Shown here: positions 19,480 to 26,826 of the stretch, one piece after another
Layout of the letters: the number at the start of each line of letters is the position of its first letter
Numbering within the stretch: position 1 is the first letter of the stretch
Assembly (NCBI RefSeq): GCF_003952165.1
Contig: NZ_RXFT01000001.1
Location: 620,001-684,000, forward strand
DNA from: Variovorax guangxiensis
GTDB lineage: Bacteria; Pseudomonadota; Gammaproteobacteria; Burkholderiales; Burkholderiaceae_C
Direction: 5' to 3'
DNA: 64,000 bases
Notes under the pieces: model-generated
Told to the model about the DNA's origin: nothing
The model's input: only the letters and a program-made list of their open reading frames with translations
Database searches by the model: none
Program-made: the position numbers and the translations under genes

Positions 19480-19746
19480 CTACTTCTTCATTTCGTCCTT
19501 GCCCATGGCGTCCTTCTTCATGCCGTCCTTGGACATGGAGTCCTTCGCCATCGAGTCCTTCTTCATCGCGTCCTTCTTCATCGCATCCTTGGACATGGAG
19601 TCCTTGGCCATCGAATCCTTCTTCATGCCGTCCTTGGACATCGAGTCCTTGGCCATGCCGTCCTTCGCCATTTCGTCGGCGGCAAAGGCCGAGGCGCCGG
19701 CGAAGGCCATGCAGGTGGCGAGAAGGGTTGCGGTGAGCTTGTTCAT
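19480..19746 (-). CDS. Methionine-rich pentapeptide MXKDX-repeat exported protein (MrpX-like)
   Basis: 88 residues. A signal peptide (LLATCMAFAGASAFA) is followed by about twelve copies of a five-residue unit of the form M-x-K-D-x, giving 13 methionines in the last 63 residues. It matches the MXKDX-repeat family. In Azospira a protein of this type (MrpX) with a YedY1-YedZ1 pair scavenges hypochlorite: its methionines are oxidised in the periplasm and then reduced. The neighbours here are the same kinds, plus an exported MsrA, so the same role is likely. The low-complexity mature part is expected to be disordered. Confidence 0.85.
   Translation of the reverse strand: MNKLTATLLATCMAFAGASAFAADEMAKDGMAKDSMSKDGMKKDSMAKDSMSKDAMKKDAMKKDSMAKDSMSKDGMKKDAMGKDEMKK
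19483..19671 (-). repeat. 15 bp tandem repeat encoding MXKDX units
   Basis: The coding DNA of the methionine-rich protein is a run of about 12.5 units of 15 bp, each with near-constant third positions (on the plus strand CATxxxGTCCTT with variable bases). The units differ mainly in the codons for the second and fifth residue. Such an array can gain or lose units by slippage without breaking the frame, so copy number may vary between strains. Confidence 0.85.
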
Positions 19747-19850
19747 TTGGCGTCTTCCTGAGTGAGTTGAGGTTGGGTCTTCAATGTCGGCTCGGTCCCG
19801 GTGGAACTCCGCCTTTCGCTTTCTTCGGCAGTCGAGTGGCTGTCGGCCCC

Positions 19851-20642
19851 TCAGCTCCCTCCGAACCAGTTGTAGCCCTGGTCTTCCCAGTAGCCACCGG
19901 AATAGGTGTTGGTGACGAACATCGCCTTGATGTGCTTGGGGTTCTTGTAGCCAAGCTTGGTCGGCATGCGCAGCTTCATCGGAAAGCCGTACTTCGGCGG
20001 CAGCGGCTGGCCGTCGTAGCTCAGCGCCAGCAGCGTCTGCGGGTGCAGCGCGGTCGGCATGTCGATGCTGGTGTAGTAGTCGTCGGCGCACTTGAAGCCG
20101 ACGTACTTGGCCGTGAGGTCGGCGCCGATGTGGCGCAGGAAGTCGGCGAAGCGCACGCCGCCCCATCGGCCGATGGCGCTCCAGCCCTCCACGCAGATAT
20201 GCCGCGTGATCTGCTCCTGCTGCGGCATGGCGCGCAGTTCGGCCAGCGTCCAGGCGTGCCTGTCGGCGACCATGCCGGTCACTTCCAGCCTGTAGCTGGC
20301 CTCGTCGACTTCGCGCACCTCGTCCTCGCCGTAGTAGGCGTTGAAGGGGAAGGGGCGGGTGATCTCGGCCTCCGTGTAGGTCGGCGCGAGCTGCGTGGGG
20401 CTGAAGATCAGGCCCTGCACCTTGTCGTTGAAGCGGGAGATCTTCGTGAGCGCGGCCTCCACCTGCGCGTTGTCGCTGATGCTGCAGCCGGTGAGCAGCG
20501 AAAGGCCGCCGAGGGTCAGCGAGCGGCGCAGGAAGACGCGGCGCGAGGGCTCGTCGAGCTTCTTCGCGATCAGCGTGCGGGCTTCGCGCAGCACGGCGTC
20601 GCCGTCGATGCCGCTCAGGGTGGGGGCTTTGAATATCTTCAT
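19851..20642 (-). CDS. YedY/MsrP-like periplasmic molybdopterin oxidoreductase
   Basis: 263 residues, sulfite-oxidase-fold molybdoenzyme. A twin-arginine signal (SRRVFLRRSLTLGGLSLLTGC) begins near residue 33, and its last Cys could also be a lipobox. The molybdenum ligand is the Cys of RHICVEGWSAIGRWGG. The C-terminal part has FPMKLRMPTKLGYKNPKHI and ends GYWEDQGYNWFGGS. MsrP enzymes reduce protein methionine sulfoxide in the periplasm with electrons from a membrane cytochrome. This shorter form next to a b561-like cytochrome resembles the YedY1 group. It overlaps the cytochrome gene by ATGA. Confidence 0.87.
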   Translation of the reverse strand: MKIFKAPTLSGIDGDAVLREARTLIAKKLDEPSRRVFLRRSLTLGGLSLLTGCSISDNAQVEAALTKISRFNDKVQGLIFSPTQLAPTYTEAEITRPFPFNAYYGEDEVREVDEASYRLEVTGMVADRHAWTLAELRAMPQQEQITRHICVEGWSAIGRWGGVRFADFLRHIGADLTAKYVGFKCADDYYTSIDMPTALHPQTLLALSYDGQPLPPKYGFPMKLRMPTKLGYKNPKHIKAMFVTNTYSGGYWEDQGYNWFGGS

Positions 20643-21283
20643 CGGGCTTTGGCGGCGCGGCCGCGGATCATGGTGAGGAGCGTGCGGGGCACCAGGGCCA
20701 CCATCACGAGGTGCACGACGACGAAGGCGACGATCGCGGCCATGCCGAAGAAGTGCACGCGGCGCGCCGACTCGTAGCCGCCCATCAGCTCGCGCAGCAC
20801 CGGGAACTGCACCGACTTCCACAGCACCAGGCCCGAGAGCACGATCACGATCAGGTCGAGCATCACGAACAGGTAGGCCAGCTTCTGCACGCTGTTGTAG
20901 TGGCGCGGGTCGGCGTGCGAGAGCCTGCCCTTGAGCGCGGCCAGTGCGTCGTGCAGCACGCCGCGCGGCGTCAGCGGAAAGAACTTCGTGGCCAGCCTGC
21001 CGGTGGCGATGTTCATGAACAGGTAGACCAGGCCGTTGGCCACCAGCAGCCACATCGCCGCAAAGTGCCATTGCAGGGCGCCGCCGAGCCAGCCGCCGAG
21101 CGTGACCACGGTCGGGATGGTGAAGGGGAAGAAGGGCGAGGCGTCGTAGATGCGCCAGCCGCTGGTCACCAGGATCACCACGGCCAGCGCGTTGAGCCAG
21201 TGCGAGATGCGCATCCACAGCGGGTGGACCGGCCCGGCCTCGGCCGTGGCGGGGATGGGGGCGGTGGCTGTCGTGCTGTTCAT
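20639..21283 (-). CDS. Cytochrome b561-like membrane partner of the YedY enzyme
   Basis: 214 residues, cytochrome b/b6-domain membrane protein. It starts with HPLWMRISHWLNALAVVILVTSGW, a helix with the typical heme-ligand His. It has about four or five membrane helices and a last conserved HFFGMAAIVAFVVVHLVMVAL. It is not the classical six-helix MsrQ but looks like YedZ1, which hands electrons to YedY1. The ATG at 21283 was chosen over 21304. It is the first gene of the minus-strand cluster and is divergent from the two-component system 99 bp away. Confidence 0.85.
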   Translation of the reverse strand: MNSTTATAPIPATAEAGPVHPLWMRISHWLNALAVVILVTSGWRIYDASPFFPFTIPTVVTLGGWLGGALQWHFAAMWLLVANGLVYLFMNIATGRLATKFFPLTPRGVLHDALAALKGRLSHADPRHYNSVQKLAYLFVMLDLIVIVLSGLVLWKSVQFPVLRELMGGYESARRVHFFGMAAIVAFVVVHLVMVALVPRTLLTMIRGRAAKAR

Positions 21284-21382
21284 GGGGCGGATTGTTCGGC
21301 GCACCCCATGGCCGATTCATCACGCAAAGTTCAATTAATCGTGATAACTCCGCCGGCCGGATGGCGGGACAATGGCGCCACC
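21284..21382. promoter_or_regulatory. Divergent promoter region: redox cluster / two-component system
   Basis: This 99 bp gap separates the start of the cytochrome-YedY operon (minus) from the response regulator (plus). Its centre is AT-rich (AAAGTTCAATTAATCGTGATAA), unlike the coding DNA around it, and is the natural place for both promoters and the response-regulator site. I could not pick firm -35/-10 boxes or a repeat pair. Confidence 0.4.
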
Positions 21383-22108
21383 ATGGACAATCCCAAGCGC
21401 GTGCTGATCGTCGAGGACGACGCCCACATTGCCGAACTGCTGCGCATGCACCTGCGCGACGAGGGCTACGCCATCGAGCATGCCGCCGACGGCCACGCCG
21501 GCCTTCGCGAGCTGGAGCGGGGCAACTGGGACGCGCTGGTGCTCGACCTGATGCTGCCCGGCATCGACGGCCTCGAGATCTGCCGCCGAGCCCGCGCGAT
21601 GGCGCGATACACGCCGATCATCATCATCAGCGCCCGCTCGAGCGAGGTGCATCGCATCCTCGGCCTGGAGCTGGGGGCCGACGACTACCTGGCCAAGCCC
21701 TTCTCGGTGCTGGAGCTGGTGGCGCGCGTGAAGGCGCTGCTGCGGCGCACCGACGCGATGGCGCGCAACGCACGCATGGACTCGGGCAGCCTCACGCTGG
21801 GCAACCTCGACATCGAGCCGCTGGCGCGCGAGGTGCGGGTGGACGGCAAGCCGGTGGAGCTCACGCCGCGCGAGTTCGACCTGCTGTACTTCTTCGCGCG
21901 CAACCCCGGCAAGGTGTTCTCGCGGCTCGACCTGCTCAACCAGGTCTGGGGCTACCAGCACGACGGCTACGAGCACACCGTCAACACCCACATCAACCGG
22001 CTGCGAACCAAGGTGGAGGCCGACCCCACGCAGCCGAAGCGCATCCTCACCGTGTGGGGGCGCGGCTACAAGCTATCGGCCACCGGCAGCGCGGAGGAGG
22101 CCGCATGA
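21383..22108 (+). CDS. OmpR-family response regulator
   Basis: 241 residues. The receiver domain has the acidic pair in VLIVEDD, phosphorylated Asp55 in ALVLDLMLPGIDG, and the Lys of LAKPFSVLEL. The C-terminal winged helix has LTPREFDLLYFFARNPGKVFSR and HTVNTHINRLRTKVE. It is coupled to the kinase gene by ATGA (22105-22108). It is divergent from the cytochrome-YedY operon. In E. coli the HprSR (YedVW) system likewise controls msrPQ and senses oxidants, so regulation of the redox cluster is a reasonable inference. Confidence 0.93.
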   Translation: MDNPKRVLIVEDDAHIAELLRMHLRDEGYAIEHAADGHAGLRELERGNWDALVLDLMLPGIDGLEICRRARAMARYTPIIIISARSSEVHRILGLELGADDYLAKPFSVLELVARVKALLRRTDAMARNARMDSGSLTLGNLDIEPLAREVRVDGKPVELTPREFDLLYFFARNPGKVFSRLDLLNQVWGYQHDGYEHTVNTHINRLRTKVEADPTQPKRILTVWGRGYKLSATGSAEEAA

Positions 22109-23601
22109 CGATGGCCTGGGCCACGCTCTCGCGGCGGCTCTCGGCCGTGTTCGCGGTGCTGCTGCTGGTGTGCTGCGGCGCGTCGGTGTGGCTGCAGGTT
22201 CGCTCCAACGGCATGCACGAGCAGGAAGTGGTGCAGCGCCTCTCGCTCGGGCTGGCGGCGCACATCGCCGAAAACTCCGAACTCATGAAGCCCGGAGGGC
22301 TCGACCAGGCGGCGGTGAAGGACCTGTTCGACAAGCTGATGGCCGTCAACCCCAGCGTGGAGGTCTATCTGCTCGGGCTGGACGGCCGCATCGAGGCGCA
22401 GGCCGCGCCGCCGGGGCACCTGAAGCGCGACAGGGTCGACCTGGGGCCGGTCCGCAAGCTGCTCTCGGGTGCGCCGCTGCCCATCGCGGGGGACGATCCG
22501 CGCAGCCCGAGCGGCACCAAGGTGTTCAGCGCCGCGCCGCTGCAGATGGGCGGGCGCGACGCGGGCTACGTCTACGTGGTGCTGCAGGGCGAGGACCACG
22601 ACGCGCTGGTCGCCAACGTGGCGGCCGACAACGTGCTGCGCACGACGCTTTGGACGATGGGACTGGTGTCTCTGCTCGGCCTGCTGGCGGGGCTGGCCGC
22701 GTTCCGGCTCATCACGCGGCCGCTGCGCGAACTCACGGCGGCGGTGAAGCGCTTCGAGACCGAAGGCATCGCGTCGCTCGAAGGCGAAGCGCCTACGCTG
22801 GAGCGGCTTTCGCGCGGCAGCGACGAGATCGCCCAGCTGGGCCAGGCCTTCTCGCAGATGACGCGGCGCATTGCCGAGCAGTGGCGCGAGCTGACGCTGC
22901 AGGACCAGCAGCGCCGCGAGCTCTTCGCCAACATCTCGCACGACCTGCGCACGCCGCTCACCTCGCTGCACGGCTATCTGGAAACGCTGCTTCTCAAGGC
23001 CGGCACGCTCGACGAAGCCGAGCGGCGGCGCTATCTGGAAATTGCTCTCGGCCAGAGCCGCAAGGTCGGCCGGCTGGCGCAGGAAGCCTTCGAGCTGGCG
23101 CGGCTCGAATATGGCGTGGTCAAGCCCGAGAAGGAAAGCTTCGCGCTCGCCGACCTGGTGCAGGACGTGTTCCAGAAGTTCGAGCTGGCGGCGGAAGCCA
23201 GGCATCAGCGCCTGAAGCCCGACATCGCGCCCGGCCTGCCGGTGGTGTCGGCCGACCTCGGCATGATCGAGCGCGTGCTGACCAACCTGCTGGACAACGC
23301 CATCCGCCACACGCCCGAGGGCGGCGAGATCGTGGTGCAGCTGCGCGCCGAGAACGGCGGCGTGACGGTGCAGGTGAGCGACACGGGGCCGGGCATTCCG
23401 GGCGAGCTGCAGAAGGCGATCTTCACGCGCCCGGTGTTCATGAGCGGCTCGCGCGCCGACGGCACGGCGAGCAGCGGCGGACTGGGGCTGGTGATCGTCA
23501 AGCGCATCCTGCAGCTGCACGGCAGCGACATCCGGCTGGTGCAGCAGGCCGACAAGGGCGCTGTGTTCCGCTTCCAGCTGGGTGGGGCAACAGCGGGCTG
23601 A
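22105..23601 (+). CDS. Membrane sensor histidine kinase
   Basis: 498 residues. TM1 is at about 12-31 ([21 protein letters not shown]), a periplasmic sensor region runs to about 175, and TM2 is [22 protein letters not shown], followed by HAMP ([17 protein letters not shown]). The phosphoacceptor His279 lies in [19 protein letters not shown]. The ATPase domain has [21 protein letters not shown] and [12 protein letters not shown]. The periplasmic region carries several methionines (MHEQE, ELMKP, KLMAV, LQMGG), which would suit sensing of methionine-oxidising species, though that is speculative. It partners the response regulator just upstream. Confidence 0.93.
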   Translation: MTMAWATLSRRLSAVFAVLLLVCCGASVWLQVRSNGMHEQEVVQRLSLGLAAHIAENSELMKPGGLDQAAVKDLFDKLMAVNPSVEVYLLGLDGRIEAQAAPPGHLKRDRVDLGPVRKLLSGAPLPIAGDDPRSPSGTKVFSAAPLQMGGRDAGYVYVVLQGEDHDALVANVAADNVLRTTLWTMGLVSLLGLLAGLAAFRLITRPLRELTAAVKRFETEGIASLEGEAPTLERLSRGSDEIAQLGQAFSQMTRRIAEQWRELTLQDQQRRELFANISHDLRTPLTSLHGYLETLLLKAGTLDEAERRRYLEIALGQSRKVGRLAQEAFELARLEYGVVKPEKESFALADLVQDVFQKFELAAEARHQRLKPDIAPGLPVVSADLGMIERVLTNLLDNAIRHTPEGGEIVVQLRAENGGVTVQVSDTGPGIPGELQKAIFTRPVFMSGSRADGTASSGGLGLVIVKRILQLHGSDIRLVQQADKGAVFRFQLGGATAG

Positions 23602-23686
23602 AGGCTTTTTCCGGGTCTGGGCGTGCGAGGCGGTCGATGCTAAAAAAGCAGCGCGACCGACCCTCAACACAAGGAGACAGCCCGCC

Positions 23687-24619
23687 ATGCCAGCCTTCGA
23701 AACCGTCCTGATCGACAAGGATCCGCGGCACCCGCGCATCGCGCGCCTCGTGCTCAACCGGCCCGACAAGCTCAACGCCATCGGCGAGACCACGCCCGCC
23801 GAGATACGCCGCGCGGTCGAATGGGCCGAGGCCGACGACGAGGTGCACGTGATCGTGGTCGAGGGCGCGGGCCGTGCCTTCTGCGCCGGCTACGACCTCG
23901 GCGACTACGCCGAAGGCCATGGCCGACAGGGCGAAGGTGAGCAGGGCGACCACCCCTGCCGGCAGGAGAAGACGCCCTGGGACCCGATGCTCGACTACGC
24001 CGCCATGAAGCGCAACACCGACGACTTCATGGCCCTGTGGCGCAGCCGCAAGCCCACCATCGCCAAGGTGCACGGCTACGCGGTGGCCGGCGGCAGCGAC
24101 ATCGCGCTGTGCTGCGACCTGCTGACCATGGCCGACGATGCGCGCATCGGCTACATGCCCACGCGCGTGTGGGGCTGCCCGACCACCGCGATGTGGACCT
24201 ACCGCCTCGGCGCCATGCGCGCCAAGCAGCTCATGTTCACCGGCGACACCATCACCGGCACGCAGGCAGCCGAATGGGGGCTGGCCAATCTCTCGGTGCC
24301 GGCCGAGCGGCTCGAGGAGGCCACGATGCAGCTCGCGCAGCGCATCGCGGGCGTGCCGAGCTCGCATCTCATGATGCACAAGCTGGTCGTCAACCAAGTC
24401 TGGCATTCGATGGGGCTGGAGCAGAGCCAGATGTTCGCCACCGTGTTCGACGGCATCACGCGCCACAACCCCGAGGGCATGTGGTTCAGGCGCCAGGCGG
24501 AGGCCGAAGGCTTCAAGAGCGCGGTTCAGTGGCGCGACAGCGGCCGGCCGATTCCGGAAGGCGACGAGGCGAGGGCGCGCATCGCCGAACTTGAAGCGAA
24601 GCTGGCGGCGCGCGGTTGA
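23687..24619 (+). CDS. Crotonase/enoyl-CoA hydratase family protein
   Basis: 310 residues, somewhat longer than a plain enoyl-CoA hydratase. The oxyanion-hole segments are [12 protein letters not shown] and [18 protein letters not shown]. There is a charged insert after the first ([26 protein letters not shown]), seen in a subgroup of crotonases. The start has AAGGAG 10 bases upstream. It acts on an acyl-CoA in the cytoplasm; the substrate is not evident and no beta-oxidation genes are adjacent. Confidence 0.87.
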   Translation: MPAFETVLIDKDPRHPRIARLVLNRPDKLNAIGETTPAEIRRAVEWAEADDEVHVIVVEGAGRAFCAGYDLGDYAEGHGRQGEGEQGDHPCRQEKTPWDPMLDYAAMKRNTDDFMALWRSRKPTIAKVHGYAVAGGSDIALCCDLLTMADDARIGYMPTRVWGCPTTAMWTYRLGAMRAKQLMFTGDTITGTQAAEWGLANLSVPAERLEEATMQLAQRIAGVPSSHLMMHKLVVNQVWHSMGLEQSQMFATVFDGITRHNPEGMWFRRQAEAEGFKSAVQWRDSGRPIPEGDEARARIAELEAKLAARG

Positions 24620-24637
24620 GCACCGCTGCCGCGGCGC

Positions 24638-25546
24638 TCAGCCTTCGCGGCGCGTGACGACCACCGTGGCCTCGAGCCCCTCGTAGGCCTCGGGGTCGCC
24701 GAACCAGCTGCCCGAGATCGGCGCCGCCAGCGAAGGGTCGCGTGCCACGCCGACACGGATCAGCTGGCCGCTGCCCATGAGGTTGTTGGTGGGGTCGAAG
24801 GCGAGCCAGCCCACGCCCGGCAGGTAGGCCTGCAGCCAGGCGTGCGTGGTGCCGGCGCCGGTCATCGAGTCGGGCTCGCCCTGCGCCCGCGCGGCGGTGT
24901 CGAGTGCCGCGTCGTAGAGGTAGCCAGAGACGAAGCGGGTGGCGATACCCAGGCGGCGCGTGGCTTCCATCATCAGCAGCGCATAGTCGCGGCAGCTGCC
25001 GCTGCCCAGCGCCAGCGTTTCCAGCGGCGTCTGCGTGCCTTCCTCGTCGCGCGCCTTGTATTCGAAGCTCCGGCCGATGTGCGCGTTCATGCGCGTGAGC
25101 ACCTCGCGCGTGCTGTTGGGCTTGTCGGCCTGCAGGAACTGGTGGGCCCAGCGGATCAGCGTACCTTGCTCGTCGTCGTCGTGGTGCGGGCGCAGGTAGT
25201 GCTCCAGGTCGAGCCGCTCCTGCACCGAGTAGGCGAAGGGCAGGAATTCCGCGGACGGATCGAGCGTGAACAGGTCGCGCTGCGACGGCGGCACGTGCTC
25301 GATGGTGAAGGAGCACACGATGCGCAGCTCGGTGGCTTCGCCCAGCGGCTGCACCAGCGCGACGGAGTTGGAGTACGGGTCCTGGATGAGGCGCGTGTTC
25401 GCCTCCGGGCTCACCTGCAGGTCGGTGGCCAGCACGCGCAGGTCGTGGCTGTCGCGCGGGCGGAACATCACCCGGTGCAGGCCGAAGCTGACCGGCTTGC
25501 TGTAGCGGTAGACGGTGGTGTGCCTGATGTCGTACTGGATGGCCAT
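24638..25546 (-). CDS. Transglutaminase-like cysteine protease family protein
   Basis: 302 residues. An N-terminal beta domain (IQYDIRHTTVYRYSKPVSFGLHRVMFRPR) is followed by a transglutaminase-like core with the triad Cys in GSGSCRDYALLMMEA, His in TTHAWLQAYL and Asp in LAFDPTNN. This bacterial group is usually found with circularly permuted ATP-grasp genes or alone, and is presumed to be a peptidase or amidase. No signal peptide is evident. The ATG at 25546 is used; one three codons upstream is also possible. Confidence 0.88.
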   Translation of the reverse strand: MAIQYDIRHTTVYRYSKPVSFGLHRVMFRPRDSHDLRVLATDLQVSPEANTRLIQDPYSNSVALVQPLGEATELRIVCSFTIEHVPPSQRDLFTLDPSAEFLPFAYSVQERLDLEHYLRPHHDDDEQGTLIRWAHQFLQADKPNSTREVLTRMNAHIGRSFEYKARDEEGTQTPLETLALGSGSCRDYALLMMEATRRLGIATRFVSGYLYDAALDTAARAQGEPDSMTGAGTTHAWLQAYLPGVGWLAFDPTNNLMGSGQLIRVGVARDPSLAAPISGSWFGDPEAYEGLEATVVVTRREG

Positions 25547-25678
25547 GCGCCGCATTCTCGTGCCTTCGCGCGGCAAAAGTGTGGAACGCACGGGCGTCGA
25601 TGCCGCAGAATCGGCGCCCGTCCATTCGACCGTCCGGCTCGCACATCCGTTGCGCCACCCAGGAGATTCCGGCCCGCC

Positions 25679-26014
25679 ATGTACTGCGCCACCTTCATCT
25701 TCGCCAAGAAGCAGTTCGACGACGAGTTCCACCGCCTCGACCAGACCATCGCCGCAGCCGCCAGGTCGCTGCCCGGCTACCTGGGCGAGGAGACGTGGGA
25801 AAACCCGGGCAACGGGCTCGTGTCGAACGTCTACTACTGGGATTCGCTCGACAGCCTGCAGGCGCTGATCGGCCACCCCGTCCACAAGCAGGCGAAGGCC
25901 GCGCAGGCGAACTGGCTCGACGGCTACAAAGTGGTGATTTCCGAGGTGCTGCGCACCTACGGGGACAGCCGCATCGACCATATGCTGGCGCCCTCGGTGC
26001 AGAGCGCCGGGTAG
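25679..26014 (+). CDS. Small ABM-like (dimeric alpha-beta barrel) protein
   Basis: 111 residues. The pattern TFIFAKKQFDDEFHRLDQTIAAAARSLPGYLGEETW...NVYYWDSLDSLQALIGHPVHKQAKAAQANWLDGYKVVISEV fits antibiotic-biosynthesis-monooxygenase-like ferredoxin folds, with a conserved His before the KQAKA helix. Such proteins are monooxygenases, heme-degrading enzymes or stress proteins. It is divergent from the transglutaminase gene and followed 7 bp later by a TauE-type permease, with which it may be cotranscribed. Confidence 0.75.
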   Translation: MYCATFIFAKKQFDDEFHRLDQTIAAAARSLPGYLGEETWENPGNGLVSNVYYWDSLDSLQALIGHPVHKQAKAAQANWLDGYKVVISEVLRTYGDSRIDHMLAPSVQSAG

Positions 26015-26021
26015 GCAAGCG

Positions 26022-26825
26022 GTGCCTGAAGCGTTTGGCCTCGTCCAGGTGCTCGGCGGGCTGGCGATCGGCGTCTTCTCGGGCGCCATGGGCGGCCTGC
26101 TGGGTGTGAGCCCCGGCGGGGCGCTGGTGCCCGCGCTGGCATTGATGCCCGGGCTGGGCCAGCACGAGGCGCAGGCCGTGTCGCTCGCGGCGCAACTGGT
26201 GCCGACCAGCCTTGCGGGCTTTCTGCGCTACCGGGTCTCGGGGCACGGCGCGTCGTGGCGCACGGTGACCTGGATTTCGCTCGGCTTCCTGGCCGGCGCC
26301 TGGCTGGGCGCGCAAGGGGCGCATCGCGTGGCCGATGCGGCGCTGCGCTGGATGTTCGTCGGCTACCTGCTTGTGCTGGCGACGCTGGTCGTGCTGAAGT
26401 CGCCCGCGAGGGCCGATGGCGTCGTGGAACTGGCGCTGGAGCCGCGCGGCACGGCCGTGGCTCTGGCGGCGGTGGGCGTTGTCGCGGGCGCATCGTCGGG
26501 CCTGCTCGGCATCGGCGGCGGGTTGGCCATGACCGCGCTGCTGGCGGTGGCGCTTCACTACTCGCAGCATCGGGCGCAGGCCGTAAGCCTGGCGGTGAAT
26601 GCCTTGCCGCTCGCGCTGCCGGCGGTGTTCGTCTACGCGAGCGTGGCGAACGGGCTGCCCTGGGTCTTGCTGGGGTGCGTCGTGCTGGGGCTGTGGATCG
26701 GCACGGCCGCAGGGGCGCGGCTCGCAACGCGGCTGAGCGAGCGGGCGCTGCGCAAATACTTCCTGGTGCTGGTGATCTGCATGGCGCTGTTGATGGCGTA
26801 CCGCGCGTCGAGCGCGGCGGGCTGA
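26022..26825 (+). CDS. TSUP (TauE/SafE) family membrane permease
   Basis: 267 residues, about eight membrane helices, arranged as an inverted repeat. Glycine-rich helices GAMGGLLGVSPGGALVPALAL and ASSGLLGIGGGLAMTALLAV mark each half. The family exports or imports sulfur-containing organic anions such as sulfoacetate or sulfite. The start is a GTG seven bases after the previous stop; a later ATG (about 26088) would cut into the first helix. The substrate is unknown. Given the amount of sulfur metabolism in this window a sulfur anion is plausible. Confidence 0.82.
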   Translation: MPEAFGLVQVLGGLAIGVFSGAMGGLLGVSPGGALVPALALMPGLGQHEAQAVSLAAQLVPTSLAGFLRYRVSGHGASWRTVTWISLGFLAGAWLGAQGAHRVADAALRWMFVGYLLVLATLVVLKSPARADGVVELALEPRGTAVALAAVGVVAGASSGLLGIGGGLAMTALLAVALHYSQHRAQAVSLAVNALPLALPAVFVYASVANGLPWVLLGCVVLGLWIGTAAGARLATRLSERALRKYFLVLVICMALLMAYRASSAAG

Positions 26826-26826
26826 T

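Noticed and set aside
19483..19671. Treating the 15 bp repeats as a CRISPR array
   Set aside because: The units are contiguous, 15 bp, and encode in-frame MXKDX pentapeptides with no spacers.
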